Assembly (NCBI RefSeq): GCF_005796225.1
Contig: NZ_VAHO01000001.1
Span: forward strand, 310,001-374,000
Direction of reading: 5' to 3'
Source of the DNA: Pseudarthrobacter sp. NamE5
GTDB taxonomy: Bacteria; Actinomycetota; Actinomycetes; Actinomycetales; Micrococcaceae
Length of the DNA: 64,000 nt
Below are positions 8,299 to 16,992 of the stretch, piece after piece. The translations under genes were made by a program, and so were the position numbers. How positions within the stretch are numbered: position 1 is the first letter of the stretch; the number at the start of each line of letters is the position of its first letter. The notes beneath the pieces were generated by a model, which saw nothing but the letters and a program-made list of their open reading frames with translations, searched no databases and was not told the origin of the DNA.

Positions 8299-8987
8299 GA
8301 AGGTTATTGAGCAGTATGCGCCGTATGCCGTTACCAATTCAACGGCGATGATCACATGGACTGAAGGTTTGCTATTTGACTGCCCATACGAATCATGATG
8401 GAGGGTGGTATCAATAGGATTTTGGTTACGCGTAACAGCGCACCTTGTATCTACTTTCTACGTTAGCAGTCGCTCCAAATTTAACTGTCCACGAAGATCA
8501 TCAGCAGTGTTTTCTGGCCTTCGCAGTGAGAATACCCATACGGCAGGCAGGGGTTCTTCTTGAGCTATGCCCCATGTTCCCGGGACTTCCGTGTCACCTG
8601 CAAGTCGAGGGTTCGGTGACTATCGCCAGGCAAATTCAGCGCCACGGGGTCGGCTTGCAGCTCCAGTCTTCGATGCTGCAGAATCGGATCTTGCGCTGGG
8701 AGGAGGGGCAGCTCCTTTTAACTTTGACTGTACTGGATAGTGTCAAGTTTCTTGCGTACGCGCCTCGGGCCTTGGGCTGATGATCGCTCATTTCCCATGG
8801 GAGCATAGCCAGAAAAATGAAGGTGCGGACGGTCGCCTTGCATGCCTTTGGGATAGCTTGAATGTGGACCGATGCCGTGACATTGGCAAGGTCACACACA
8901 AGAAATGTCTCCTACTTCTAAACCTAGAAGGGGCTCACCAAATCCGTGTGCGTACGGACAATTTCGCCGGGGGTCCATTAGCCCCTT
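8299..8987. other. AT-richer gap without a convincing gene
   Basis: About 690 bp with overlapping short frames on both strands, none with a family match or ribosome site. On the minus strand a TTGACA box occurs near 8738. The stretch may hold the promoter and long leader of the minus-strand gene starting at 8114, or decayed DNA. Confidence 0.4.
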
Positions 8988-9680
8988 CTACTGGCCTCTT
9001 CGCAGCTCGTTAAGGGCCTGCACGATCTCCCGCATCTTATGCAATTCTTCCGTTGGTTCCTTGAGCTTCACGCCGGCAGCGGGCTGCGGCGTTAGGCCGA
9101 GAACAGAAGGATTGAGATGAAAAGTCTCCACGTACTGGTGAGGATTGGGACCACTGCCGAAATAGTTGACCGTGAGGTCCACGGGGATATCAAAGCCCGC
9201 TGCCCCGCTCGAGCCGGCCTGGTCGCGCGGCCCCAGGAACCAATATGTCCTGATGCTGGTATCGGGCGGCAAGATTTGCGGGTGCTCAAACATGGTCCGC
9301 AGGGCCTCGGTCAGCGTGTCCGAATCCGGCCACTCCGAAACTGTGATGGTCAGGTTACTTGCGGATGAGCGCCCGGAATTTCGGACAACGAGGTCCCAAG
9401 CGTTAAATCCTCCGATACTGGGAACGATCCTTGCGTAAACATAGGGCCGGGTCTGCTCTACGCTGTCCTTCTCCATCTGCTCGTGGGCCCGCTTGCTTTG
9501 ATCTAGGGTGTCCCTGGCTACTCGCCAAGCAAGCACGGCGCCGACCAGAAGACCGAAGGACAAGATGGCGGTGGCGAGAGTTGCGTAGGCCGACAACCAC
9601 GCAGCATCTGCGGCTGACTGGGCTATATCAGCCGAACGCCGGGCGAGCTCTTCGGGATCCGTATCAGTGATAATTTGCAC
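8988..9680 (-). CDS. Single-pass membrane protein, unknown function
   Basis: 230 residues. A short N-terminal segment is followed by one hydrophobic helix at about residues 30-52 (ATLATAILSFGLLVGAVLAW). A charged coiled stretch (ARDTLDQSKRAHEQMEKDSV) and a C-terminal domain of about 140 residues (RPYVYARIVPSIGGFNAWDL ... VRNSGRSSASNLTITVSEWP) follow. This layout resembles prokaryotic membrane-anchored proteins with an Ig-like or NEAT-like beta sandwich commonly annotated as hypothetical. No catalytic motif is seen. The topology suggests a cytoplasmic C-terminal domain tethered to the membrane. Confidence 0.7.
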   Translation of the reverse strand: MQIITDTDPEELARRSADIAQSAADAAWLSAYATLATAILSFGLLVGAVLAWRVARDTLDQSKRAHEQMEKDSVEQTRPYVYARIVPSIGGFNAWDLVVRNSGRSSASNLTITVSEWPDSDTLTEALRTMFEHPQILPPDTSIRTYWFLGPRDQAGSSGAAGFDIPVDLTVNYFGSGPNPHQYVETFHLNPSVLGLTPQPAAGVKLKEPTEELHKMREIVQALNELRRGQ

Positions 9681-9886
9681 GGGCCCAGCCTAGACCGGGC
9701 CGCGTCAGTCTCACGGGCAGCAGCAACGCGCCGCGGCCTATCCTGTACCCCTGATCGGACTCCAGGTCGGCAGGGCTTTCCCCTAGGCGACCCATGGACG
9801 AGATCCTGGACACTTTCACGTCCCGCGACGACAGCCCATAAGCGCGACAGGTACTCTGAGCAGCAAACACTTCGAGATGGGGACGA

Positions 9887-10102
9887 ATGATGGCTGATTT
9901 TGAGCTTGCATGCACGGTGGACGGCTGTGACTATGCCGGCGCATTCCGCTTGGGCGCGGGAGACAGCAGTACCTACCTTGGCTGGATGCGGGAAGAGCAC
10001 CCGAATCATCCGCGCAACCACTCCGCAGGCCCGCGAAATGTGAAGCCGAAGGAACAGGATTTGGAGATGGAGCTCGGCCGGGACGGCGAGCTGAACTTCT
10101 AA
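9887..10102 (+). CDS. Small hypothetical protein with C/H pattern
   Basis: 71 residues with tandem ATG codons at 9887 and 9890 after GATGGGGACGA. The pattern C-x4-C early (CTVDGCDY) and two later His (EEHPNHP) spaced as in a small zinc finger suggests metal or nucleic-acid binding, but no family is recognised. The acidic C-terminus reads KEQDLEMELGRDGELNF. It is followed 32 bp downstream by another small gene on the same strand. Confidence 0.55.
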   Translation: MMADFELACTVDGCDYAGAFRLGAGDSSTYLGWMREEHPNHPRNHSAGPRNVKPKEQDLEMELGRDGELNF

Positions 10103-10133
10103 TCCGGCTGCTTGAATATCGACTGGGGATTCC

Positions 10134-10550
10134 TTGAGTAACTCATCTGACAGCTTTTCCAACAGCCTGGAAAATCTCGGCCGGGCCGCAAGAGCGGCCT
10201 CGCCTGCCGCATATAGCTTTGGCCGCCTACGCTCCGAAGCTAGCGGCGGGGTGCCCCTCAACGGTGCTAGTTACCAGGCGGCTCCCCCGCCGCCGGCGCC
10301 CACGCGTTATCAAGCTGCGGAACAGCTCCAACATTTGGAGGAGACCAAGGTTCTACTCGCTGCACTAAACCAGACCATCCAAAACGCTGAGGAAGACCGA
10401 AAGCGCGTCGACCAAGATCGCACGCAACAGTCACTCTTCAACAAACGGATGACAATTGTGGCTATTACCTTGTCCCTTGCAGCGGTCGTGGCTCCGTTCC
10501 TGATCTACTTCCTGGAGCACGGCTGGTGGTGGGAGGCTTACCGCCCGTAG
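10134..10550 (+). CDS. Tail-anchored small membrane protein, hypothetical
   Basis: 138 residues from a TTG start at 10134, with GGGGAT upstream. The N-terminal 60 residues are Ser/Ala/Pro rich and look disordered. Residues 60-105 form a charged coiled-coil-like helix (LLAALNQTIQNAEEDRKRVD). One hydrophobic helix near the C-terminus (IVAITLSLAAVVAPFLIYFL) is followed by HGWWWEAYRP. It is probably anchored with its N-terminus in the cytoplasm. No family is recognised. The combination of linker, coiled coil and terminal helix occurs in small accessory proteins of mobile regions. Confidence 0.6.
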   Translation: MSNSSDSFSNSLENLGRAARAASPAAYSFGRLRSEASGGVPLNGASYQAAPPPPAPTRYQAAEQLQHLEETKVLLAALNQTIQNAEEDRKRVDQDRTQQSLFNKRMTIVAITLSLAAVVAPFLIYFLEHGWWWEAYRP

Positions 10551-10764
10551 CGAAGGCAGACTTGAGGTCAGCTCGCCGTTGAAAGCCGCTGCATCCTTCG
10601 GTAATTACTTCGACGGGATTACTGGGTGAGCGCAATGGCCGTCCCCAATGCTGACATCTGACAGGCCTGATGCTATGACCACGAGTAGAGATTCGCGATG
10701 CATGAGCGGATCACCGTTCCAGAGTCGGGGATGAACAAGGCGGTCGACGAATTTATCCATGTCA

Positions 10765-10792
10765 GCTTTACAGAATCTCCATTATCGGCGTT
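10765..10792 (-). other. dif-like Xer recombination site C
   Basis: On the minus strand, arms AACGCCGATAA and TTCTGTAAAGC flank spacer TGGAGA. The XerC-type arm is identical to that of sites A and D. The XerD-type arm differs from that of B at one base, and the outer extension AAGCTGA is shared with B. A short plus-strand frame beginning at 10698 runs into the site and may be a truncated gene. Confidence 0.62.
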
Positions 10793-10874
10793 TCAAAATT
10801 GCCGGGGGAGTGCCTGCAAAATGCGCTTGTGCTGCCCACCGTTGCTCGGATTTTTGCCCTGACAGACACACCGG

Positions 10875-11027
10875 TTAGGCAAAGCGCCGGGAACCGTCGG
10901 GAGTGACCCCTAGGCCGATGATGATGCCCAGGCCAGTCTGCCGGTCGCAGGGCGTTGCCCAGTCGGCGAAGAAGCAGCCGTCCAGGTGGACAAGGATGAT
11001 GGGCTGGCCAGGCAAAGGAGTGATCAT
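10875..11027 (-). CDS. Possible 50-residue protein
   Basis: A short frame reads MITPLPGQPIILVHLDGCFF, then ADWATPCDRQTGLGIIIGLG, then VTPDGSRRFA and a stop. The composition looks protein-like and it fills an otherwise empty stretch, but no ribosome site or family supports it. Confidence 0.25.
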   Translation of the reverse strand: MITPLPGQPIILVHLDGCFFADWATPCDRQTGLGIIIGLGVTPDGSRRFA

Positions 11028-11196
11028 AGGCTGCTATGTGTGCGGCGCCACCGATAGGCGTCGCCTTGTCCAGTTTGTCGGACTCCTGTGACTGGACACG
11101 CCTTCGCAACTGTCCTACTGTCAACGCCGCAGCTATCGGCCAATCCTGTTCGCGCCGCGGACGAGGTGGGCCAACTACCAGGGGGCAGGCTTATAC

Positions 11197-11727
11197 ATGG
11201 TCGGGAACGGTTTTGACGAGATAGTGGGCCCGTACACTGCGGCGCGGGAGACTGCCATTGTTCGATCCGTCGGCCTCGCAACAGGCATTGCCTCGCTGGT
11301 CTGGGCCGTCGTGGTGTCTGACCTGGCGTGGTCCTTCGATTACGCAGGCATGGGGTGGGCTACTCTATTCCGGCTACTGACGATTCTTGTTGCCCTTGTC
11401 GTCTACTTCACCTGCCGAAGGAAGCTGGGCTTCAGATCGCAGGACTCGGTAGGGATGATTCTTGGAGCTGTCGTAGCATTTCTCGTCGACACGGCGCTGA
11501 GTTTCTACTACAGCGGCTATTTTGGGCTTCTTTGCCTGGCATGGGGTATTTCGCTTCGGAAGCCATACCTTGCTGCGGCCGGTGCCCTTGCGGCCGGAGC
11601 TGCTGTGGTCAGCCGATTCATGCCCAGTGTTGAGATCTTGGCCGTCGTAGCGGCTGGCGTCCTCATCCTCGCGGCCACGTACATGACTGTGGCCCGCAGC
11701 CGGTCAGCCACGGGCCACAATCTTTGA
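11197..11727 (+). CDS. Multi-pass membrane protein, hypothetical
   Basis: 176 residues from the ATG at 11197. About five hydrophobic helices are visible: residues 24-42 (VGLATGIASLVWAVVVSDLA), 52-70, 83-105, 108-122 and 140-165. No soluble domain or transporter motif is seen. Its stop lies 1 bp from the convergent stop of the secreted protein at 11729. It sits in the module between dif-like sites C and D together with two related secreted proteins. A partner role (immunity or export) is possible but unsupported by sequence. Confidence 0.65.
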   Translation: MVGNGFDEIVGPYTAARETAIVRSVGLATGIASLVWAVVVSDLAWSFDYAGMGWATLFRLLTILVALVVYFTCRRKLGFRSQDSVGMILGAVVAFLVDTALSFYYSGYFGLLCLAWGISLRKPYLAAAGALAAGAAVVSRFMPSVEILAVVAAGVLILAATYMTVARSRSATGHNL

Positions 11728-11728
11728 C

Positions 11729-12448
11729 CTAGTAGTTAGTTACCCAGGCGTTGCCTGCCGTTCCTACACGCAGTGACAGCTGGACGGTCTCGCTGTAGCT
11801 GTTTGCCCAGTTCTTCACAGTGGACGAGTACTGTACTACGGCTTGGCCGTAAGTCCCCGAGCTCCGCACGTAGTAAGTAACGTGTGGGGAGTCAACGGCG
11901 ACTACACCTCCGTAGGTCTGTATGTACCCACCCCAGTGATTGGTGATCTGGGCGTAAGCGCCCTGGTACTTCTCATAGGTGGCCCTGAACTCGATATAGA
12001 TCGTGTCTGTCCGGTGATTGATCAGGCAGCCCTGGTAGCTGGCCCAGCCGGCACCTCCATATGTGGTGCAGGAGCTGATGGAAGCCATCGGCGTGACCTG
12101 CCCCTCCGCGGCAGGAACGGCTTCTGTCGGAAGCTCCAGCGAGGTAACCGCGATGGATCCATCAGCGAAGGTCTTCACAGTTGACCGGAACCCGTCCCGG
12201 TCAACTGTCTCCTCATTGACTGGTTCCGCAGCGGACTTGTTGGCCTCGGTCATCTCGCCGGCATTGATCTTCTTCAGCAGCTTTACCTGCACGTCGCGGG
12301 GAACGTTGTAGGAGGACCAGAAGGACTCGATCTCCGCGGTGTCTGCCTGCTTCGCGACCGCAGGGGCGCTCACGCCCAGGAGTGACAAGGACAGGCAGAG
12401 CATGACGAGGGCTGCCCGCAGGGGCTTGGTTGAGAGTGCTGTCTTCAT
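11729..12448 (-). CDS. Secreted beta-rich protein, unknown function (paralog 1)
   Basis: 239 residues from the ATG at 12448, preceded by GAGGGATAGGG. The signal peptide reads AALVMLCLSLSLLGVSAPAVA. An acidic region with FWSSYNVPRDVQVKLLKKIN and FADGSIAVTSLELP follows; such a module recurs in actinobacterial exported proteins. The C-terminal ~115 residues are Tyr/Gly/Thr-rich (CTTYGGAGWASYQGC, IEFRATYEKYQG, NHWGGYIQTYGG) with two cysteines that could form a disulfide, and look all-beta. The start is 3 bp after the stop of a homologous upstream gene, so the two are probably co-translated. The function is unknown to me. Confidence 0.75.
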   Translation of the reverse strand: MKTALSTKPLRAALVMLCLSLSLLGVSAPAVAKQADTAEIESFWSSYNVPRDVQVKLLKKINAGEMTEANKSAAEPVNEETVDRDGFRSTVKTFADGSIAVTSLELPTEAVPAAEGQVTPMASISSCTTYGGAGWASYQGCLINHRTDTIYIEFRATYEKYQGAYAQITNHWGGYIQTYGGVVAVDSPHVTYYVRSSGTYGQAVVQYSSTVKNWANSYSETVQLSLRVGTAGNAWVTNY

Positions 12449-12450
12449 CC

Positions 12451-13189
12451 CTATCCCTCGTTGTAGATGTTGGTGAAAGCTGAGTTGTTCATAACCCACA
12501 GTCGCATTGTGTAACCGGTGGAATTTCCGCTGTTGGCCGGGGTGAAGCGGACTGTAGATGCAGCGCGGGCGCCGCTGTTCCAGGCTTCATTTTTCTGTTC
12601 GATGCGCAGGTTCGGGGTGCTGTTGGTACCGCCCCAGGCATACTGGTAGGCGCCCCAGACGTTGTTGATTTGGTCATAGCCACTGGTCAGCGTAGGTGGC
12701 CCGGAATGCCAGATGAACCGTGGAGTTGGAATGCTCAGCCAGGCAATCGTAGTAGACCGCGTAGCCGCTGCCGCCGGAGTAGCCCTGGCACTGACCAACG
12801 CTGAGGAGTGAGATCTCATCCTTGCTGGATTTGATGATTACCGGCTTTTCCACCTTGGACACGGTGATGGACCCGTCGTTGAAACGGTTGACCGTCACGT
12901 CAGCGTTGGCCTCGGTCACCTTCTCCGAGGTTGACGGCGTTGTGCCGGGACGATCGGATTCCACGACACCTCCGTTGCTGATGTGGTTAAGCAGATCCTT
13001 CTTCTGCTTGTCTGGCACGCCGTGCTCGGTGTACCACGCCGCCAGCCTTTCAAGTGTTTCTTTGTCTGTTGCGGACTTGGTGTTTCCGGCCTTTGCTTGG
13101 TCCGGCGCAGCCTGCGCCGGCGGAGATGCCAGGGTCAGCAAAAGCAGTGCGGAAGCGCCGGCCGACGCGATTAAAGACTTGAATTTCAA
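12451..13189 (-). pseudogene. Secreted paralog 2, frameshifted near 12690
   Basis: A TTG start at 13189 behind GGGGGGACA gives signal peptide SAGASALLLLTLASPPAQA and a region parallel to paralog 1: WYTEHGVPDKQKKDLLNHIS, FNDGSITVSKVEKP, CQGYSGGSGYAVYYDC, LAFRATYA. This frame stops at 12674. The homologous continuation (SGYDQINNVWGAYQYAWGGT, then RFTPANSGNSTGYTMRLWVM) is in another frame and ends at 12451. A one-base insertion in this copy near 12690 explains both. Without it the protein would be about 245 residues, like paralog 1. It may be a true pseudogene, phase variation or a sequencing error. Each half alone lacks half of the beta domain. Confidence 0.8.
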
Positions 13190-13438
13190 TGTCCCCCCAA
13201 GGGTGTGATCCGGCACAGAGCCGGGAGTGGTTTGCCGCAGCAAAACGCCACGGCAAGCGAACAACAACTGTCCTGTACCACCTCCCCCAAAGTGTCCCGC
13301 CAGCTGCCTCTTCGCTGAGACTGCCGGTCGCCGATGAAGTGACTATTCGCTGGGGGCTGGAGGAAGTCGAGTCAACCAATCCGTATCTTTGGCTATCACT
13401 CGATGGGTCTGGATAGGGGTGGTCATAAGGGCTATCTT
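13190..13438. promoter_or_regulatory. Divergent promoter region
   Basis: About 250 bp between the leftward secreted-protein pair and the rightward HTH protein. It must contain both promoters. No clear -10/-35 pair or palindrome stands out. Confidence 0.4.
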
Positions 13439-14158
13439 GTGGTCATGGGGGAAAACGAAGTGCAGTGGCTCCGTCGTGAGCAAATTTCAACACCTGTGGT
13501 AAAAAACGAAGACTGGCTGTCGATGTACCTGTCGGGCAAATCAGCAAGGGAAATCGCTTCTGAAATCGGAGTCCATCCGAATGCTGTCCACAACAGGCTT
13601 CGCAAACTTGTGAGACAGGACCAGGACCTGGCTGTCACGCATAGTGCCAACCGCGCCCAGCTGGCAGAGCATTGTGTGATCCCGGGTCGCACCTTCTGGC
13701 TGCGCCGCCTCGAAGAAGTGCACGTCTACCTCCTGGAAAAAGGGTCCCTGCCTCATCCGCATCTTGAAGATCCTGACCATGCGCGAATGGGCAGGTGGCT
13801 CGATGAGCAACGTCGTCGCTGGCAGCGCGGCGGCCTGTGCGGTTACCGGGTCAACATGCTGGACAGGATCGGGGAATGGCGCAGAACTTACCGCCAGGTC
13901 AAAGAGTCAGCTTTATTCAGGACCAGACTGAGCCAGCTGGAGGATTTCGTTTCCCGTCATCGCAGGTTCCCCAGTTACCGCCCGGGCCGGGAACAGGGCG
14001 AGCGGGAACTCGGAATATGGCTTCACGGGCGGAGGATAGCGGCAAACAAAGGGACGCTAGTGCCGCAGGATAAGCAGCAGCTGGACGCAACAGCTCCTGG
14101 GTGGAGAAAAACCAGCGAGTCTAAGTCTTCGGGGCACCTTGTGACTATGGCAGTTTGA
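13439..14158 (+). CDS. HTH plus helicase-associated (HA) domain protein
   Basis: 239 residues from a GTG at 13439 with AAGGG seven bases upstream; ATG codons at 13403 and 13445 are alternatives. Residues about 25-55 form a helix-turn-helix (SAREIASEIGVHPNAVHNRL). Two segments at about 80-130 and 155-215 match the helicase-associated domain repeat: FRTRLSQLEDFVSRHRRFPS, GERELGIWLHGRRIAANKG, and LDATAPGWR at the end. HA repeats normally follow a helicase or are strung alone in actinobacterial DNA-binding proteins; no helicase core is present here. A DNA-binding role is inferred. It is the last gene before dif-like site D. Confidence 0.75.
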   Translation: MVMGENEVQWLRREQISTPVVKNEDWLSMYLSGKSAREIASEIGVHPNAVHNRLRKLVRQDQDLAVTHSANRAQLAEHCVIPGRTFWLRRLEEVHVYLLEKGSLPHPHLEDPDHARMGRWLDEQRRRWQRGGLCGYRVNMLDRIGEWRRTYRQVKESALFRTRLSQLEDFVSRHRRFPSYRPGREQGERELGIWLHGRRIAANKGTLVPQDKQQLDATAPGWRKTSESKSSGHLVTMAV

Positions 14159-14867
14159 TTCAGGACCGCCAGGACGGCTTTATTCAGGTCCACTTTGGTT
14201 CCGAGCTGAGCGTCCCGCGAAGGTAACAAGCCCCCGCCGACAGCGACGTCGGTCATGCCGACTGCTGCATCCAGCCTTCCCGCTTACTGGTAAAGTCCGT
14301 ATTTGCGCAGGCCAAAGGTGACACTGAGCGGAGGGCAGCTTGACGGAATATCCGTTATCGGCGTTTTCTCCCGGATGGGGGGAGGAGCCTAAGGGGCCTG
14401 TATCTGCCTGCCTATCAGTGCCCTGTCGGCCGGCGGCCGGTGACTGCGAGCCCGGGCTTTCTAGGTGCAGTAACCAAGCTCCCTGAAGAGGGGTCGATTG
14501 CGAGTGCGGCGCCCTTCTGCTGCAGGGTGGCTTCACGCTTTCGCAGGCCGATCTGGCGCCGTCAACGTTTGCTTGGAAGTCCCACCGCTCCGTGCTGGAC
14601 CAGATCTCTTCTTCGCCGGTGACCTTCCCCGGGGCCACTTCGTCGAGCAGTTCCTAGGCAAGGCCGTCCTGGACTGGTTTTGCGCATCGCTAAGTTCGGG
14701 GCTTATTGCGTGGCCGCGACGAAGTTGGCAGACACTCCAGGGTTCCTTCTGGGCACCTTGGCCGATAGGCAGGCTGACTCTCCACCTCAGGACGGCAATC
14801 GTAGAGACCTCGGTTCACGGCTGATGAAACATCGTCAGGTCCGGGTTTCGCCGTCAAAACCTGCTCG
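14159..14867. other. Gap containing dif-like site D
   Basis: About 700 bp with no supported gene on either strand; several 60-150-codon frames overlap without a family match or ribosome site. dif-like site D lies at 14338-14365. Confidence 0.5.
14338..14365 (-). other. dif-like Xer recombination site D
   Basis: On the minus strand, arms AACGCCGATAA and TTCCGTCAAGC flank spacer CGGATA. The XerC-type arm is identical to A and C, and the outer AAGCTG matches B and C. The orientation is the same as C and E. Confidence 0.6.
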
Positions 14868-15248
14868 TTACGGAATTACTGCGACCACATCGATCTCCAC
14901 CAGGAAGTCGCCCAGGAATGAACCCACGGTGGTTCGTGCCGGGTACGGGGCTTCCATGTATTTTGAGTAAATGGTGTTGAAGCCGTCGAAGTCGCGGCCG
15001 GGGTGGTGCAGGTGAACGGTGGCTTTGACCACGTGGGAGAAGTCCAGGCCGTGCGCGGCCAGGACTTCGCCGAGGTTCGTCATGGCCTGGATTGTTTGTT
15101 CCTCAATGGTGATGCCCACGAGCTCATCGGTCACCGGGTCATGGGGCGTCTGGCCTGCGGTGAAGAGAAATCCGTTGGCTACGATGGCTTGGGAGTAGGG
15201 ACCGGCCGGGCTCGGGGCGAGGCTGGTGACGACTTGCTGGCGGGACAT
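14868..15248 (-). CDS. RidA/YjgF-family protein
   Basis: 126 residues, the normal RidA length, starting at ATG 15248 with AAAGG six bases upstream. The family pattern is clear: AGPYSQAIVANGFLFTAGQ near the N-terminus, NLGEVLAAHGLDFSHVVKAT in the middle, and the conserved Arg in YPARTTVGSFLGDFLVEID. RidA proteins hydrolyse reactive enamine/imine intermediates to ketones plus ammonia in the cytoplasm. It is the last gene of the operon with the ABC transporter and the FMN oxidase, which is consistent with imine removal after oxidation of an amino or hydroxy acid. Several RidA subfamilies exist; this one is not assigned. Confidence 0.9.
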   Translation of the reverse strand: MSRQQVVTSLAPSPAGPYSQAIVANGFLFTAGQTPHDPVTDELVGITIEEQTIQAMTNLGEVLAAHGLDFSHVVKATVHLHHPGRDFDGFNTIYSKYMEAPYPARTTVGSFLGDFLVEIDVVAVIP

Positions 15249-15280
15249 GTAATGCCTTTCGTTGCGATCGATGGGAATTG

Positions 15281-16048
15281 CTAGAGGACCTTGGAGAGGA
15301 ACGCCTTGGTGCGCTCCTGTTGCGGGTTGTCCAGGACGTCCTCCGGGGGGCCACTTTCGACGACCACGCCGCCATCCATGAACACCACTTGGTCGGCCAC
15401 TTGCCGGGCGAAGCCGAGCTCATGCGTCACGACGACCATGGTCATTCCTGCCTCTGCCAGGGACTTCATGACGTCCAGGACTTCACCCACCAGTTCTGGG
15501 TCAAGCGCTGATGTGGGCTCATCGAAGAGCATGAGCTTGGGCTTCATCGCCAGTGCCCTTGCGATCGCGATGCGCTGCTGCTGCCCGCCGGAAAGTTCCT
15601 GGGGGTAGGAGTGGCCACGGTTGCCCAGGCCAACCCTGTCCAGCAGCGCCTGTGCTTCCACAATCACTTCGTGCCGGGACCGGCCGAGCACGTGGACGGG
15701 TGCCTCGATGATGTTCTCCAGCACGGTCATGTGTGGAAAGAGGTTGAAGCGTTGGAACACCATTCCCGCGTTGAGCCGGGAGCGGGCGGTTTGGCGTTCC
15801 TTCATTTCATAGAGCTTCCCGTTGCGCTCGGCGTAGCCCACCAGGTGCTCATTCACGTAGAGCCGGCCGGCGTCGACCTTCTCCAGGTGGTTGATGCAGC
15901 GCAGGAAGGTGGTCTTGCCGGAACCGGACGGGCCGATCAAGCAGGTCACCGATCCCTTCTCAACCCTGAGGTCGATGCCTTTGAGGATTTCGATAACGCC
16001 GAAGTTCTTCCGGACTCCCCGGGCTTCCACCATGGCGGTAGTCATCAT
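15281..16048 (-). CDS. Polar amino acid ABC transporter ATP-binding protein
   Basis: 255 residues. The Walker A is [13 protein letters not shown], the Q-loop region is [18 protein letters not shown], the signature is [15 protein letters not shown], the Walker B is [14 protein letters not shown], and the switch His is in [10 protein letters not shown]. The sequence [11 protein letters not shown] is typical of the GlnQ/HisP class for polar amino acids. The start at 16048 overlaps the permease stop (ATGA), showing translational coupling. The nearest domain set is complete and nothing is truncated. Confidence 0.95.
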   Translation of the reverse strand: MMTTAMVEARGVRKNFGVIEILKGIDLRVEKGSVTCLIGPSGSGKTTFLRCINHLEKVDAGRLYVNEHLVGYAERNGKLYEMKERQTARSRLNAGMVFQRFNLFPHMTVLENIIEAPVHVLGRSRHEVIVEAQALLDRVGLGNRGHSYPQELSGGQQQRIAIARALAMKPKLMLFDEPTSALDPELVGEVLDVMKSLAEAGMTMVVVTHELGFARQVADQVVFMDGGVVVESGPPEDVLDNPQQERTKAFLSKVL

Positions 16049-16992
16049 GCTGTCCTTGTCTTAGGCTGGCGGATCCGTCGCGGCGCTGAGTCGAAACCTC
16101 GGCCGTATCGGCGTTCGAGTTTGTTTTGGAAGAAGCTCAGGACGGTGGTCATGAGCAGGTACCAGAGGCTTGCCACGATCAGCAGCGGAATGGTCTGGTA
16201 GTTGTCCGCGTAAATGATCTGGGCTGAATAGAGCAGGTCCGAGATCGCCAGGACGCTGACTAGGGACGTGCCTTTGAGCATTGAGATGACCTGGTTGCCG
16301 GTGGGAGGCAGCACCACACGCATGGCCTGTGGCAGGATCACCCTGTTCATGAGCTTGCCGCCGCTCATTCCCAGGGCTCGGGCGGCGTCGTACTGGCCCT
16401 TGTCCACGGACCTGATGCCGCCGCGGATGATCTCGGCCATGTACGCGGCTTCGTTTAAGGACAGGCCCAGGAGTGCTGCGCCCAGCGGGGAGATCAGCAC
16501 GTTCGCTGATCCCAGGACCACGGACGGTCCACCAAACGGCAGCCCGAACGCGATCACAGGGTAGAGCGCAGCAATGTTGTACCAAAAGATCAATTGGACC
16601 AGGAGCGGCGTTCCGCGGAAGAACCAGATGTAGGCACGGCTGATGGTGCTCAGGATCGGGTTGTCGGAGAGCCGCATTATTGCCAACAGCGTGCCCAGCG
16701 CGATGCCCACCGTCATGGAAACCACGGTCAACATGAGCGTCAAACCTGCTCCGGCGAGGATTTGCGGCGCGAACAGGTAAGACGCCACAACATCCCAGCG
16801 GTACCGTTCGTTCACGGCCACATCCCACGCCGCGCTGAGCGTCACCAGGATCAGTACGGCGGCAAGGACCAAACGGACAGGGTGCTTCAGCGGCACCACG
16901 GGAATTGAGTCTCCGGAAGCTGTCGCTGGCTCCCTGGTGCCGGGGACTGAGGGTTGCTTATGCACAGCCGTCACCTCTCTACTCGAATTCAT
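16045..16992 (-). CDS. Polar amino acid ABC transporter permease
   Basis: 315 residues of the HisM/GlnP class. A cytoplasmic N-tail of about 40 residues precedes about six membrane helices ([40 protein letters not shown]). The [13 protein letters not shown] motif and the EAA loop ([24 protein letters not shown] in two parts) are present. The start overlaps the stop of the substrate-binding gene as TAATG. An internal GTG near 16970 is an alternative start. A single permease gene implies a homodimeric channel. Confidence 0.93.
   Translation of the reverse strand: MNSSREVTAVHKQPSVPGTREPATASGDSIPVVPLKHPVRLVLAAVLILVTLSAAWDVAVNERYRWDVVASYLFAPQILAGAGLTLMLTVVSMTVGIALGTLLAIMRLSDNPILSTISRAYIWFFRGTPLLVQLIFWYNIAALYPVIAFGLPFGGPSVVLGSANVLISPLGAALLGLSLNEAAYMAEIIRGGIRSVDKGQYDAARALGMSGGKLMNRVILPQAMRVVLPPTGNQVISMLKGTSLVSVLAISDLLYSAQIIYADNYQTIPLLIVASLWYLLMTTVLSFFQNKLERRYGRGFDSAPRRIRQPKTRTA

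Noticed and set aside
8285..8305. AGGTTCGAAGG looked like a tRNA T-arm
   Set aside because: No acceptor or anticodon stems can be paired around it; it is the descending arm of a terminator-like hairpin.
8445..8780. 111-codon plus-strand frame in the 8.3-9.0 kb gap
   Set aside because: No ribosome site, no family features, and a competing minus-strand frame of similar quality.
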